Made by a program: the position numbers and the translations under genes
Shown here: in pieces, positions 8,968-16,039 of the stretch
Numbering within the stretch: position 1 is the first letter of the stretch
Layout of the letters: every line of letters begins with the position of its first letter
The notes under the pieces: model-generated
What the model was told of the DNA's origin: nothing
What the model saw: only the letters and a program-made list of their open reading frames with translations
Database searches by the model: none
Origin: Rhodospirillales bacterium
GTDB taxonomy: Bacteria > Pseudomonadota > Alphaproteobacteria > Rhodospirillales > SHVQ01
Length of the DNA stretch: 64,000 bases
Direction: 5' to 3'
Assembly: GCA_009694195.1 (NCBI GenBank)
Contig: SHVQ01000007.1
Location: forward strand, 29,184 to 93,183

Positions 8968-9630
8968 TCAATCGAACCCCATCGATTTCAAGAGATCGCC
9001 GACGCCCAGCAGCTCGACGGTCGTTTTGCCGCCGCGGATCTCCCGGCGTTTCGCGTCTTCGTCCGCGTCGCGCTTGCGCGCGTTCTTGAGGACCGCCGGA
9101 GCGTCCTCGCGGGACACGATCACAACCCCGTCGTCGTCGCCGACGACGATGTCGCCGGGAGATACGGGCACGCCCGCGCAGATGATGGGAGCTGCGACCT
9201 TGCCCGGCAGCCCTTTCGCCGGCCCGCGCATATTGGCGCCGCGTGCGAAGACATTGAACCCCATGCTGCGGAGAGTCTCCGCATCGCGGACGCAGCCGTC
9301 GATGACGAGGCCGGCGACGCCACGGACCATGGCCGCGGTCGCCATGATGTCGCCCCATGCCGCCATCTCGGTAAATCCCATGGCGTCGATCACGAGCACG
9401 TCGCCGGGCTTGGCGATGCTGATCGCGTAGTGGAGCATCAGGTTGTCGCCGGGGGGCGAGAAAACGGTGAGAGCCGGCCCGCACACCTTCATTCCCGGAT
9501 AGAGGGGCTTGATCGAAAACGGCATCGCGCCCTTCTTTCCGGCGGCTTCGAAGATCGTCGAGGCGCCGATCGTTCGAAAGGCGGTGATCAGCTCGGCATC
9601 GGGGCGCGGGAAGTTCTTATTGACGGCCAT
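8968..9630 (-). CDS. RraA-like / 4-carboxy-4-hydroxy-2-oxoadipate aldolase family protein
   Basis: 220 residues in the class II HMG/CHA aldolase-RraA family. The conserved GD in AAWGDIMATAA (91-101) and the IDGCVRDAE segment (110-118, with Arg115 and Asp116) are the metal- and pyruvate-binding elements of the aldolase branch. Enzymes of this type split 4-hydroxy-4-methyl-2-oxoglutarate or 4-carboxy-4-hydroxy-2-oxoadipate and decarboxylate oxaloacetate; RraA proper is shorter and lacks this chemistry. GGGGGAGAG precedes the ATG at 9630, a strong ribosome site. As first gene of the minus-strand set it probably supplies pyruvate from the end of the unknown pathway. Confidence 0.83.
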   Translation of the reverse strand: MAVNKNFPRPDAELITAFRTIGASTIFEAAGKKGAMPFSIKPLYPGMKVCGPALTVFSPPGDNLMLHYAISIAKPGDVLVIDAMGFTEMAAWGDIMATAAMVRGVAGLVIDGCVRDAETLRSMGFNVFARGANMRGPAKGLPGKVAAPIICAGVPVSPGDIVVGDDDGVVIVSREDAPAVLKNARKRDADEDAKRREIRGGKTTVELLGVGDLLKSMGFD

Positions 9631-9790
9631 GCTCTCCCCCTGTCGGGAACAAAACCAAGAAACGGCGGCCCCGCTGGCGCGCGGCCGTCCATCGTCTCGA
9701 CAGGGTACAGAATCAGATCATCTCGCGCCAGCGGTGCGCGGATGTTTTCTGAAGACCGGGAAGGTCAGGTCGCGCGTCGGGAAGCGAAAG

Positions 9791-10150
9791 CTAAGCGTCC
9801 GGTGGAGCCCACGCCTTCTGGGTGATGCGGGTCGTGATCTCCATGATCTTCTGGCTCTCATCCATATAGTCGCTGGCCGCCGTGCTCAGATAAGTGCTCT
9901 GAACGTCACGGATCTGCTCCCAATCCCGGCATGACGTCACGGCTTTGCTTGCCGCGAGATCGGCCTCGACCCGGCGGGCGAGAAACCGGAATACTTCCTG
10001 GTTCATCTCCGCCATCCCCGCGAGCATCTTCTGGCTCGCCTCGACATATCCGGCGATGCCCGTGCCCGCAAAATCGACGAAGGATGTGAACTGGGGAGCT
10101 TGGCTGAAATGATCGTTCTTTTTATCCGATGAAACTGGCTTCTCTGCCAT
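9791..10150 (-). CDS. Phasin family protein (polyhydroxyalkanoate granule-associated)
   Basis: 119 residues, mostly helical and without a signal peptide. The pattern of alternating hydrophobic positions with AGYVEASQKMLAGMAEMNQE and a late DYMDESQKIMEI stretch is that of the Phasin_2 family, which coats PHA granules and helps storage-polymer metabolism. It has its own promoter with a perfect -10 box upstream (see separate entry), so it is expressed apart from its neighbours. No PHA synthase, depolymerase or phaR is in the window, so the link to PHA rests on family alone. Confidence 0.75.
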   Translation of the reverse strand: MAEKPVSSDKKNDHFSQAPQFTSFVDFAGTGIAGYVEASQKMLAGMAEMNQEVFRFLARRVEADLAASKAVTSCRDWEQIRDVQSTYLSTAASDYMDESQKIMEITTRITQKAWAPPDA

Positions 10151-10192
10151 GGAATGATCCTCGTCTCCTGGGGGGCGTGGGAAAACGGCGTA

Positions 10193-10221
10193 ATTATAAG
10201 CTGTTGCCGCATATACCTCAA
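10193..10221 (-). promoter_or_regulatory. Sigma70-type promoter of the phasin gene
   Basis: On the minus strand a TTGAGG -35 box (10216-10221) and a perfect TATAAT -10 box (10193-10198) are separated by exactly 17 nt. The predicted transcript starts near 10186, leaving a leader of about 36 nt with a GAGGA ribosome site before the phasin ATG at 10150. It is the closest match to the sigma70 consensus that I noticed in the window. Confidence 0.7.
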
Positions 10222-10433
10222 TGAAACCAACCTTCGCGCCGGCGAGATCAACACTTACCCCGTCGTGAAAGCTGTGACGGCCATCACTGGTAGAGGGCTT
10301 ATTTTCTTAGGTGCGGCGCACCCTAAGTCTGCCAGCACGAAGTTGCGAATCGGCCTGCGGAAGGTGACTGACCGCGGGCAGAAGGCGCGCCCCGAAACGG
10401 CGGCGCGCGCCTGGAGACCCCGGAACTAGAATC

Positions 10434-11234
10434 TCAAGCCAGGGCGGCGGCACCCTCTCTCGCCGCAACCGGGCGCCGGCGGAACAACGTTCCCGCATCG
10501 GGGGCAATGGGATTCACCCCCAGCAGCTGCAGGCTGTGCCAGACGCAGGCTTGCGTTGCGGTCACCATCGGGCGCCCGACGATTGCTTCCAGTTCGTCAA
10601 GACAGTTGAGACTATCGATCGCCGTGTCGGGCAGGAGCAGGAGATTGCCCTTATCAGGATGGCGAGCGGCAAACCGCGCCAACGCGGCCCGAATATCGAT
10701 CCGGAACGATGCGGCGCCATCGGCGGCCCCGAGCGAGTCCGTGCCGGAGATCGTCATGCCGGCATCGCGGACGCAGGCGAGGAACATGGCGGTGACCGGT
10801 TCGGGGTAGGCCCCGAGCACGTCGACGGTCTTCGCGTTCAGCGCCCGGGCGGCGGCAAGCATGGAAAGCGTCGCCGAGGTAAAGGGACGTCCCGTCAAAT
10901 CTTCGATCTGCCGCGCCTGGTCCCGCGCCCATTCCGGCCCGCCGATGAAACTCGCGCTCGTGCAGGCCCACACGATTGCGTCGCACCCGTCCGCGACGAG
11001 TTCCTTCGCCAACGGCCCGAGACTGTCCTTTCCCCCCATCCGGCGGAGCGACTCCGGCGCGTGCCCGGCGGCGGAGTAGGGCCGCTTGAATCGAAACGAG
11101 ACGCCGTTGATGCCGTGGGCGGGGAGCCAGCGATCGAGGTGGAGGATCTCCGTGTCCGTTCCGTCGGCAGGATAGAGGAGGCCGAGCCGTTTTCCGGATT
11201 TGGGCCGCGCCGGCGAAGAGGATGAATCGTTCAT
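10434..11234 (-). CDS. Maleate isomerase / Asp-Glu racemase superfamily protein
   Basis: 266 residues of the maleate cis-trans isomerase/arylmalonate decarboxylase group. The first catalytic cysteine is present (Cys91 in WACTSAS). At the second half-site, where two-cysteine members carry Cys in a C-T-N-like loop, this protein reads LLPDTAID (200-207), with the nearest Cys at 211. A one-cysteine enzyme would fit a decarboxylase or an atypical isomerase better than maleate isomerase. It lies 8 nt upstream of nothing else on its strand except the EamA gene at 11242, whose stop is 7 nt away, so the two are one operon with the transporter first. Confidence 0.8.
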   Translation of the reverse strand: MNDSSSSPARPKSGKRLGLLYPADGTDTEILHLDRWLPAHGINGVSFRFKRPYSAAGHAPESLRRMGGKDSLGPLAKELVADGCDAIVWACTSASFIGGPEWARDQARQIEDLTGRPFTSATLSMLAAARALNAKTVDVLGAYPEPVTAMFLACVRDAGMTISGTDSLGAADGAASFRIDIRAALARFAARHPDKGNLLLLPDTAIDSLNCLDELEAIVGRPMVTATQACVWHSLQLLGVNPIAPDAGTLFRRRPVAAREGAAALA

Positions 11235-11241
11235 AAGAGTC

Positions 11242-12186
11242 CTATGCAGTGGAGGGTGGTTTCGAAGAGTTGCCTGTGACGTTTTTGGCGGCCGATCTGA
11301 GCGCGCGCTCGCGGAAGGTAATGTAGGTCGTGGACGAAAAAATCAACACCGCGCCGATCCACGTCCAAACATCCGGGACCTCCGCGTAGACCATATAGCC
11401 GAATATGGCCGACCAGATCAGGCGCGTGAAGTCCATGGGCATGACCGCGGTGACCTCGGCGTCCTTGAGCGCCTGGGCGACGAAGAGCTGATTGAGGGTT
11501 CCGAAGGCGCCGATCAGCACCAGCCACCCGAACTGGTCCAGCGTCGGGGTCTGCCAGACAAAAATGGCGGGGATCAGGGCCAGCGGCGTCATGAAGAGGC
11601 CGAGGTAAAGCGTCATCGTGATCGACGATTCGGTGCGCGAGATAACGCGGATCATCGCGACGACCACACCCCACATGGCCGCGGCGACGACGACGAGGGC
11701 GGCGCCGACGTCGAGTTCGGCAATCCCCGGCCGGAAGATCACCCACGTGCCGAAGAACCCCGTCGCGAGGGCCGCGAGGCGGCGGGCCCGCAGCCGTTCT
11801 CCCAGGAATAGGAACGCGAGCGCCGAGGCGAACAGCGGGGACGAGAAGTCGAGCGCCGAGACCTTGGCGAGCGGCGTGAACGCGAGCGCCGCGAAGACCA
11901 GCCACATGCCGATGACGTTGCAGCCCGATCTCGCTGCGTGCATGCCGAGGTGCTGGGTCCTGAATGCAGCCATGCCATACGGCAGGACCAGGGGAATCAT
12001 GAACATCAAGCCGAAGAGACAGCGGAAGAACGAGATCTCGAAGGAGTGGATGTCGGCGGACACGTGGCGGATCGTCAGGTGCGTCAACGCGGTGAACAAC
12101 GCCGAGATCAACATGAACGCCATGCCGCGAAGCGTGCTCGGGCTCATCATGAGCGATCCGCGCTCGGCGTTCGGGGATGGGGTCAT
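11242..12186 (-). CDS. EamA/DMT family transporter
   Basis: 314 residues with about ten hydrophobic segments in two repeated five-helix halves, the EamA (drug/metabolite transporter) layout, with conserved proline- and glycine-bearing helices such as FFRCLFGLMFMIPLV and FLGERLRARRLAA at the end of the first half. It probably exports or imports a small metabolite across the inner membrane. The downstream maleate isomerase family gene is separated by 7 nt, so a shared substrate is possible. Start uncertain: ATG at 12186 is used, but the protein may begin at the ATG pair near 12150, which leaves fewer non-conserved residues before the first helix. Confidence 0.85.
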   Translation of the reverse strand: MTPSPNAERGSLMMSPSTLRGMAFMLISALFTALTHLTIRHVSADIHSFEISFFRCLFGLMFMIPLVLPYGMAAFRTQHLGMHAARSGCNVIGMWLVFAALAFTPLAKVSALDFSSPLFASALAFLFLGERLRARRLAALATGFFGTWVIFRPGIAELDVGAALVVVAAAMWGVVVAMIRVISRTESSITMTLYLGLFMTPLALIPAIFVWQTPTLDQFGWLVLIGAFGTLNQLFVAQALKDAEVTAVMPMDFTRLIWSAIFGYMVYAEVPDVWTWIGAVLIFSSTTYITFRERALRSAAKNVTGNSSKPPSTA

Positions 12187-12311
12187 GGCCGTGCCACCGC
12201 GTGACGGCGAATTCTCTTGATGTATGCGGACGAACGTTTCACCATTCGAATCGCGGACGCGATGCGGGGACCCCGATGTGAGAAAGCCGCCACAGGAGCG
12301 TCTCGCGAGGG

Positions 12312-12641
12312 ATGGGCACGGTCATGGTGGATGATCAACGCAGGCATCCGCGAATCGCTTTCAAGAGGAATGTTCAGACACGCTCGAAGAACGCACGGCA
12401 GAATGGCTCCCTCAAGGACATTTCAGCGAGCGGCGCGGCGATCTCCGTCGACCTCGACGTCGAGAAAAACGACATGGTCGAGATCGACATCGAGGACATG
12501 AGCCCCCTTTCCGGCCGCGTCGCGCGATCGTTCGACGACGGCATCGCGGTCGAGTTCGATCTTGAAGAGGACGAGGAAGAACGGCTGCTCGCGGAAATGA
12601 CGGCGCTCCACGGCGGGATGCGCATCGAAGAAGTCGAGTAG
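12312..12641 (+). CDS. PilZ domain protein (probable c-di-GMP binding)
   Basis: 109 residues, a single PilZ domain. The two ligand-binding motifs are present: the arginine motif RRHPR (10-14, the R-x3-R type) and DISASG (36-41, the D/N-x-S-x-x-G type). It therefore should bind cyclic di-GMP and act as a small cytoplasmic receptor; the partner is not evident. The C-terminal part is rich in Asp/Glu. The start may be the ATG at 12312 or at 12324; a GAGGG lies directly before the first, which favours the second. Divergent from the EamA gene. Confidence 0.85.
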   Translation: MGTVMVDDQRRHPRIAFKRNVQTRSKNARQNGSLKDISASGAAISVDLDVEKNDMVEIDIEDMSPLSGRVARSFDDGIAVEFDLEEDEEERLLAEMTALHGGMRIEEVE

Positions 12642-12669
12642 GCTGTCGCCGGCGGCTTTCGCGGGCTCG

Positions 12670-12765
12670 TCATCGGCTGCTGAAGGCCGAGACCAGCCGC
12701 GACAGCCAGGACGGCTCCGGTTTTTTTGTGGGCCGCGCGGTCTTTTTCGGCTCCCGGGCGACCAT
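12670..12765 (-). CDS. Possible small basic protein, 31 residues
   Basis: An ATG at 12763-12765 opens a 31-codon frame ending in TGA at 12670-12672, 12 nt after the stop of the 75-residue gene on the same strand. The product has a lysine/proline-rich first half (EPKKTARPTKKPEP) and a short amphipathic end (SWLSRLVSAF). A run of seven T on the plus strand, which might look like a terminator, is explained as lysine codons of this frame. No ribosome site is visible, so expression would depend on coupling to the upstream gene. Not recognised; it may be chance. Confidence 0.3.
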   Translation of the reverse strand: MVAREPKKTARPTKKPEPSWLSRLVSAFSSR

Positions 12766-12777
12766 TTTGCGCGACAG

Positions 12778-13005
12778 CTATTTTCGGCTCGCGTTCGGAT
12801 TCCTATACGTGAAAATATTTCGGAAGCTTCCGCTCTCGCTGACGGCGTAATAAGCGATGCGCTCGATCGCGCCGTCGATCTTGCAGCGCATGATCGCGTC
12901 TCCCTCGGCGGCATCGCGATCGGCGATCGTGTGGCTGAGCTCGAGACGCCCTTCCTTGAGCGCTTGCCCGTTCTTGCAGACGTATATTTCGGTGACGGCC
13001 GACAT
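12778..13005 (-). CDS. Small conserved-looking hypothetical protein, 75 residues
   Basis: Encodes 75 residues from ATG at 13005, which is preceded by GAGGGGAAG at good spacing; the longer upstream in-frame ATG would add a non-conserved basic stretch. It starts MSAVTEIYVCKNGQ and reads as a small soluble mixed alpha/beta protein with two cysteines (Cys10 and one near position 42) and no signal or membrane segment. I do not recognise the family. It is divergent from the dehydrogenase gene at 13093 and convergent with the PilZ gene. Confidence 0.6.
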   Translation of the reverse strand: MSAVTEIYVCKNGQALKEGRLELSHTIADRDAAEGDAIMRCKIDGAIERIAYYAVSESGSFRNIFTYRNPNASRK

Positions 13006-13092
13006 CGGCTTCCCCTCTCGTCGCACGCCTGCCCAGGGTGAACGGACTCTAACGGGGGATGAGAGAGCAAGTCCAGCAGTCAAGCCACGACC

Positions 13093-14247
13093 GTGAACCC
13101 GGTTCGAAATTTACCGGGGAGCGTTGCAAAATTGCGGCTCTTCGGCGATGGTCCCTCTTCGTTGCGGGAAACGGGGGAGGCGGACATTCGCATTCTGATT
13201 CTGCCGGGGGACGGCATCGGCCCGGAAATCATGGGGGTGGCCCGGGCTGTGATCGAGACCCTCGACCGCCGCTTCGGTCTCGGGCTCACGCTTGAGGAAC
13301 GCGCCATCGGCTTCGCGGCGCACGCGGTCGAGGGAACGACGATCCCCAAGTCCGTCGTCGAGGCCGCGCGTGCCGCCGAGGGAGTCGTCCTCGGCCCGGT
13401 CTCGACGTTTACGTACCCGCCGGCGGCGCAAGGAGGAATCAACCCCTCCGCCACCTTGCGAAAGACGCTCGACCTCTACGCGAACATCCGGCCGTCGCGC
13501 GCGCGCAAAGGGGTGCGGGCGCTGACTCCCGAGATGGATATGATCATCGTCCGCGAGAACACCGAAGGCTTCTACGCCGACCGCAACATGCTGACCGGAA
13601 CGGGCGAGTTCCAGCCGAACGAGGACATGGCCTTTTCGCTCCGCAAGATCACGGCCCAAGGCTCGCGCCGGATCGCGGAGACCGCCTTCGAATTGGCGGA
13701 CAGGCGACGGCGCAAAGTGGCCGCCATTCATAAAGCAAACGTGCTGAAGGTGACGGACGGCCTGTTCCTGCGCGAAGTGCGCGCAGTCGCGCAGCGCTTC
13801 CCCCAAGTGGCTCTCAAGGACGTGATCGTCGACGCGATGGCGGCGCTCCTGGTGCGAACGCCGGCGGCCTTCGACGTCGTTCTCGCGACCAACATGTTCG
13901 GCGACATCCTCTCGGACGAGGCGGCCGAGCTGTCGGGCGGGCTCGGGCTCGCGGGGTCCCTCAACGTCGGCACGTCCCACGCGGTGGCCCAGGCCGTGCA
14001 CGGCTCGGCACCGGACATCGCCGGCAAGGGCATTGCCAACCCGACGGCGCTGATCCTGTCGGTCGCCATGCTGCTGGATTGGCTCGGCGTCCGGCACCGC
14101 CGCGACACCTTCGTCGAGGCCGCGCGCCACCTGGACGTGGTGGTCGATGCTACCCTCGCCGACCCGAAGACGCACACGCGCGACCTCGGGGGCACTGCGA
14201 CGACGGAGGAGTTTGGACGCTCGGTCGTGAACGCGATCGGTTCCTAG
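13093..14247 (+). CDS. Isocitrate/isopropylmalate dehydrogenase family enzyme
   Basis: NAD(P)-dependent decarboxylating dehydrogenase of a 2-hydroxydicarboxylate. The LPGDGIGPEI motif begins about residue 37; the substrate loop NPSATLRKTLDLYANIRP carries two of the three substrate arginines, VRENTEGFYA the third, HKANVLK the catalytic lysine and GDILSDE the metal aspartates. No leuC/leuD or other TCA gene is nearby and the loop does not decide between isocitrate, isopropylmalate, homoisocitrate and tartrate/malate. The start is uncertain: GTG at 13093 gives about 32 non-conserved residues before the first strand. The stop overlaps the convergent M24 gene by 4 nt. Confidence 0.85.
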   Translation: MNPVRNLPGSVAKLRLFGDGPSSLRETGEADIRILILPGDGIGPEIMGVARAVIETLDRRFGLGLTLEERAIGFAAHAVEGTTIPKSVVEAARAAEGVVLGPVSTFTYPPAAQGGINPSATLRKTLDLYANIRPSRARKGVRALTPEMDMIIVRENTEGFYADRNMLTGTGEFQPNEDMAFSLRKITAQGSRRIAETAFELADRRRRKVAAIHKANVLKVTDGLFLREVRAVAQRFPQVALKDVIVDAMAALLVRTPAAFDVVLATNMFGDILSDEAAELSGGLGLAGSLNVGTSHAVAQAVHGSAPDIAGKGIANPTALILSVAMLLDWLGVRHRRDTFVEAARHLDVVVDATLADPKTHTRDLGGTATTEEFGRSVVNAIGS

Positions 14248-15422
14248 CCGACGACCGGCAGCTCCTTCGGCGCCCGCGGCGTGAGATAGTCGTAACCCGT
14301 CTTGGTGACGGCGACGACTTCCTCCAGCAGGAACCCGCCGAACGGCCGCGCGAGCTTCGGCTCCAGGTGGATGATCATGCCGGGCTCCAGCACCGTCCGG
14401 TCGAAGGCGGCGACCGACGGCGGCTCCGTCATCTCGAGGCCCGAGGCGTGCCCCATGCGGCCCGCGAAACCCATCATCTCGGTCAAGCCGCGGCGCTTAT
14501 ACGACTTGTCGCGCGCCGTGACGGCGTCGGAGATCGGCCGGCCTGGCTGGATCGCATCCACGCACTCGGTCGTCACGTCGTAAATGATGCTGTAGATTTC
14601 CTTCTGATCCGCCGTCGCCTTGCCGACCGCGACCATGCGGTCGAAATCCGAGTAATAGCCTTTGATGGTGCAGGCGGGATCGGACCAGACGATGTCGCCT
14701 TTCTGGATTTTGCGGTCGGTCGCCGTCATTCCGTACTTGTTGTAATTGCCGGGGCCGGAGTGGATCGGGAGGAACGGCACCGTGTCGGCGCCCGCCCTCA
14801 GGATCTCGATGAAGATGTTCTGGTGAACGGCGCGCTCGGTCATCCCGGCCTTCGCGCTCCGGAGCGCCTTCATCAGGCCCTTGCTGGAGGCGTGGCAGGA
14901 TTTCCGGATCACCTCCACTTCCGCCGGCGATTTGATCTGGCGCAGCTTCCAGAGCGCGGGCGATCCGTCCACGAAGCGAATCCCCTTGGCCGCCTTTTCC
15001 AGGTTCCGGAACACGGTCATCGGCAGCGCCATGTGCATTTCCTGGCCGAAGTCGACGCCGACCCGGCCGCGCTTGAGGCCGATATCCTTGAACACGTCGA
15101 CGAGGGGCGCGATCGAATCGTCCGCGAAGCCGGTGTAGTGCCGCGTATCCTCAAGATGCGAGGTCACGAACATGACGTCCTTTTCAAGGGTCGCCGAAAG
15201 CGTGACCGGCTGCTTGTCCACCGCCACCACCGTGAACATCGGGCGCGACGTGGAGATCGAGAACTCGCTGTGGTGGCCCGAGAGGTAGCGGTGATTGGGC
15301 TTGTTGGTGATGAGAAGCCCGTCGAGCCCGTGTTCGCGCATGAGCTTCCACAGGCGCTTGTACCGCTGCCGATACTCGGACTTCGGAAAATCCGCGTTCT
15401 GTCCTCTTTTTACGGTGGCCAT
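14244..15422 (-). CDS. M24 family metallopeptidase/creatinase-fold hydrolase (Xaa-Pro aminopeptidase-like)
   Basis: 392 residues with a creatinase N-terminal domain and a pita-bread catalytic domain. The five metal ligands can be placed: Asp in WSDPAC, Asp in YYSDFDR, His in MGHASGLEM, Glu in HLEPKL and Glu in LLEEVV. It should be a two-metal hydrolase acting on a peptide, or on a small amide as creatinase and the ectoine hydrolase DoeA do. The start ATG at 15422 has GAGGGAG upstream; an in-frame upstream ATG would add 47 residues overlapping sixA. Substrate unknown; no ectoine genes are in the window. Confidence 0.85.
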   Translation of the reverse strand: MATVKRGQNADFPKSEYRQRYKRLWKLMREHGLDGLLITNKPNHRYLSGHHSEFSISTSRPMFTVVAVDKQPVTLSATLEKDVMFVTSHLEDTRHYTGFADDSIAPLVDVFKDIGLKRGRVGVDFGQEMHMALPMTVFRNLEKAAKGIRFVDGSPALWKLRQIKSPAEVEVIRKSCHASSKGLMKALRSAKAGMTERAVHQNIFIEILRAGADTVPFLPIHSGPGNYNKYGMTATDRKIQKGDIVWSDPACTIKGYYSDFDRMVAVGKATADQKEIYSIIYDVTTECVDAIQPGRPISDAVTARDKSYKRRGLTEMMGFAGRMGHASGLEMTEPPSVAAFDRTVLEPGMIIHLEPKLARPFGGFLLEEVVAVTKTGYDYLTPRAPKELPVVG

Positions 15423-15490
15423 GATGCTCCCTCGATCGAAGTTTGTTATGTCTGGAACGGTTTGCATGGAACCCGAAATCGGCGTGGATT

Positions 15491-16012
15491 TCAACGCTGC
15501 TGCAGGTCCTTCGGCCGGATGAGCCGATCCAGGCGAAGCGTGCCGCGGGATAGCGCATCCCATCCGGCAATCTTGCCGGTGAGGATGGCGAGAGCGGCGG
15601 GCGGCAGATCGGCGATCAAGCGCCGCTTGGTGTCGGCATCGCTCCCGTCGCTGCTGAGCAGGAGCGCGAGCTCCTGCAGGCCCGGATTGTGTCCGATGAC
15701 CATCACCGATGCGGCGGCGTCCGGCACGGCGCGGAGCCGGCGCATCAGGTTTTCGGCGCTCGCCATGTAGAGCCGCTCCTCGATCGCAACCGAAGTGCCG
15801 GTGGGGAATGCCGACCGGACGGCATCAAGCGTTTCGCGAGCCCGCGCGGCGGCGGAACAGAGAACCTGGTCCGGGCGTATGTCGAGGGAGGAAAACTCGG
15901 CGGCCATGGCAGCCGCGCACACGCGGCCGCTCTCCTCGAGAGGACGATCGAAATCCTCGAACGCAAGGCTCCGTTGCGCTTTCGCGTGGCGCAGGAGGTA
16001 AAGCGACCTCAA
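15491..16012 (-). CDS. sixA: SixA-type phosphohistidine phosphatase (histidine phosphatase family)
   Basis: 173 residues, a minimal histidine phosphatase. The phospho-accepting histidine sits in LLRHAKA (6-12) and the second catalytic histidine in VIGHNPGL, both diagnostic. Proteins of this size remove phosphate from phosphohistidine on signalling or PTS phosphotransfer domains. It lies 27 nt downstream of the formate dehydrogenase alpha gene on the same strand, so it may be read through from that operon, but no functional tie is known. The symbol follows the family, not a demonstrated substrate. Confidence 0.82.
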   Translation of the reverse strand: MRSLYLLRHAKAQRSLAFEDFDRPLEESGRVCAAAMAAEFSSLDIRPDQVLCSAAARARETLDAVRSAFPTGTSVAIEERLYMASAENLMRRLRAVPDAAASVMVIGHNPGLQELALLLSSDGSDADTKRRLIADLPPAALAILTGKIAGWDALSRGTLRLDRLIRPKDLQQR

Positions 16013-16039
16013 GAGCCGTGTCCGTGCACCGCGAACGGT

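Noticed and set aside
10306..10327. Hairpin CTTAGG...CCTAAG as a terminator
   Set aside because: The stem is bulged and has no T-run on either strand; too weak to call.
12695..12727. Weak stem AGCCG/CGGCT followed by seven T, as a terminator for the PilZ gene
   Set aside because: The stem is only 5 bp, and the T-run corresponds to lysine codons of a minus-strand frame.
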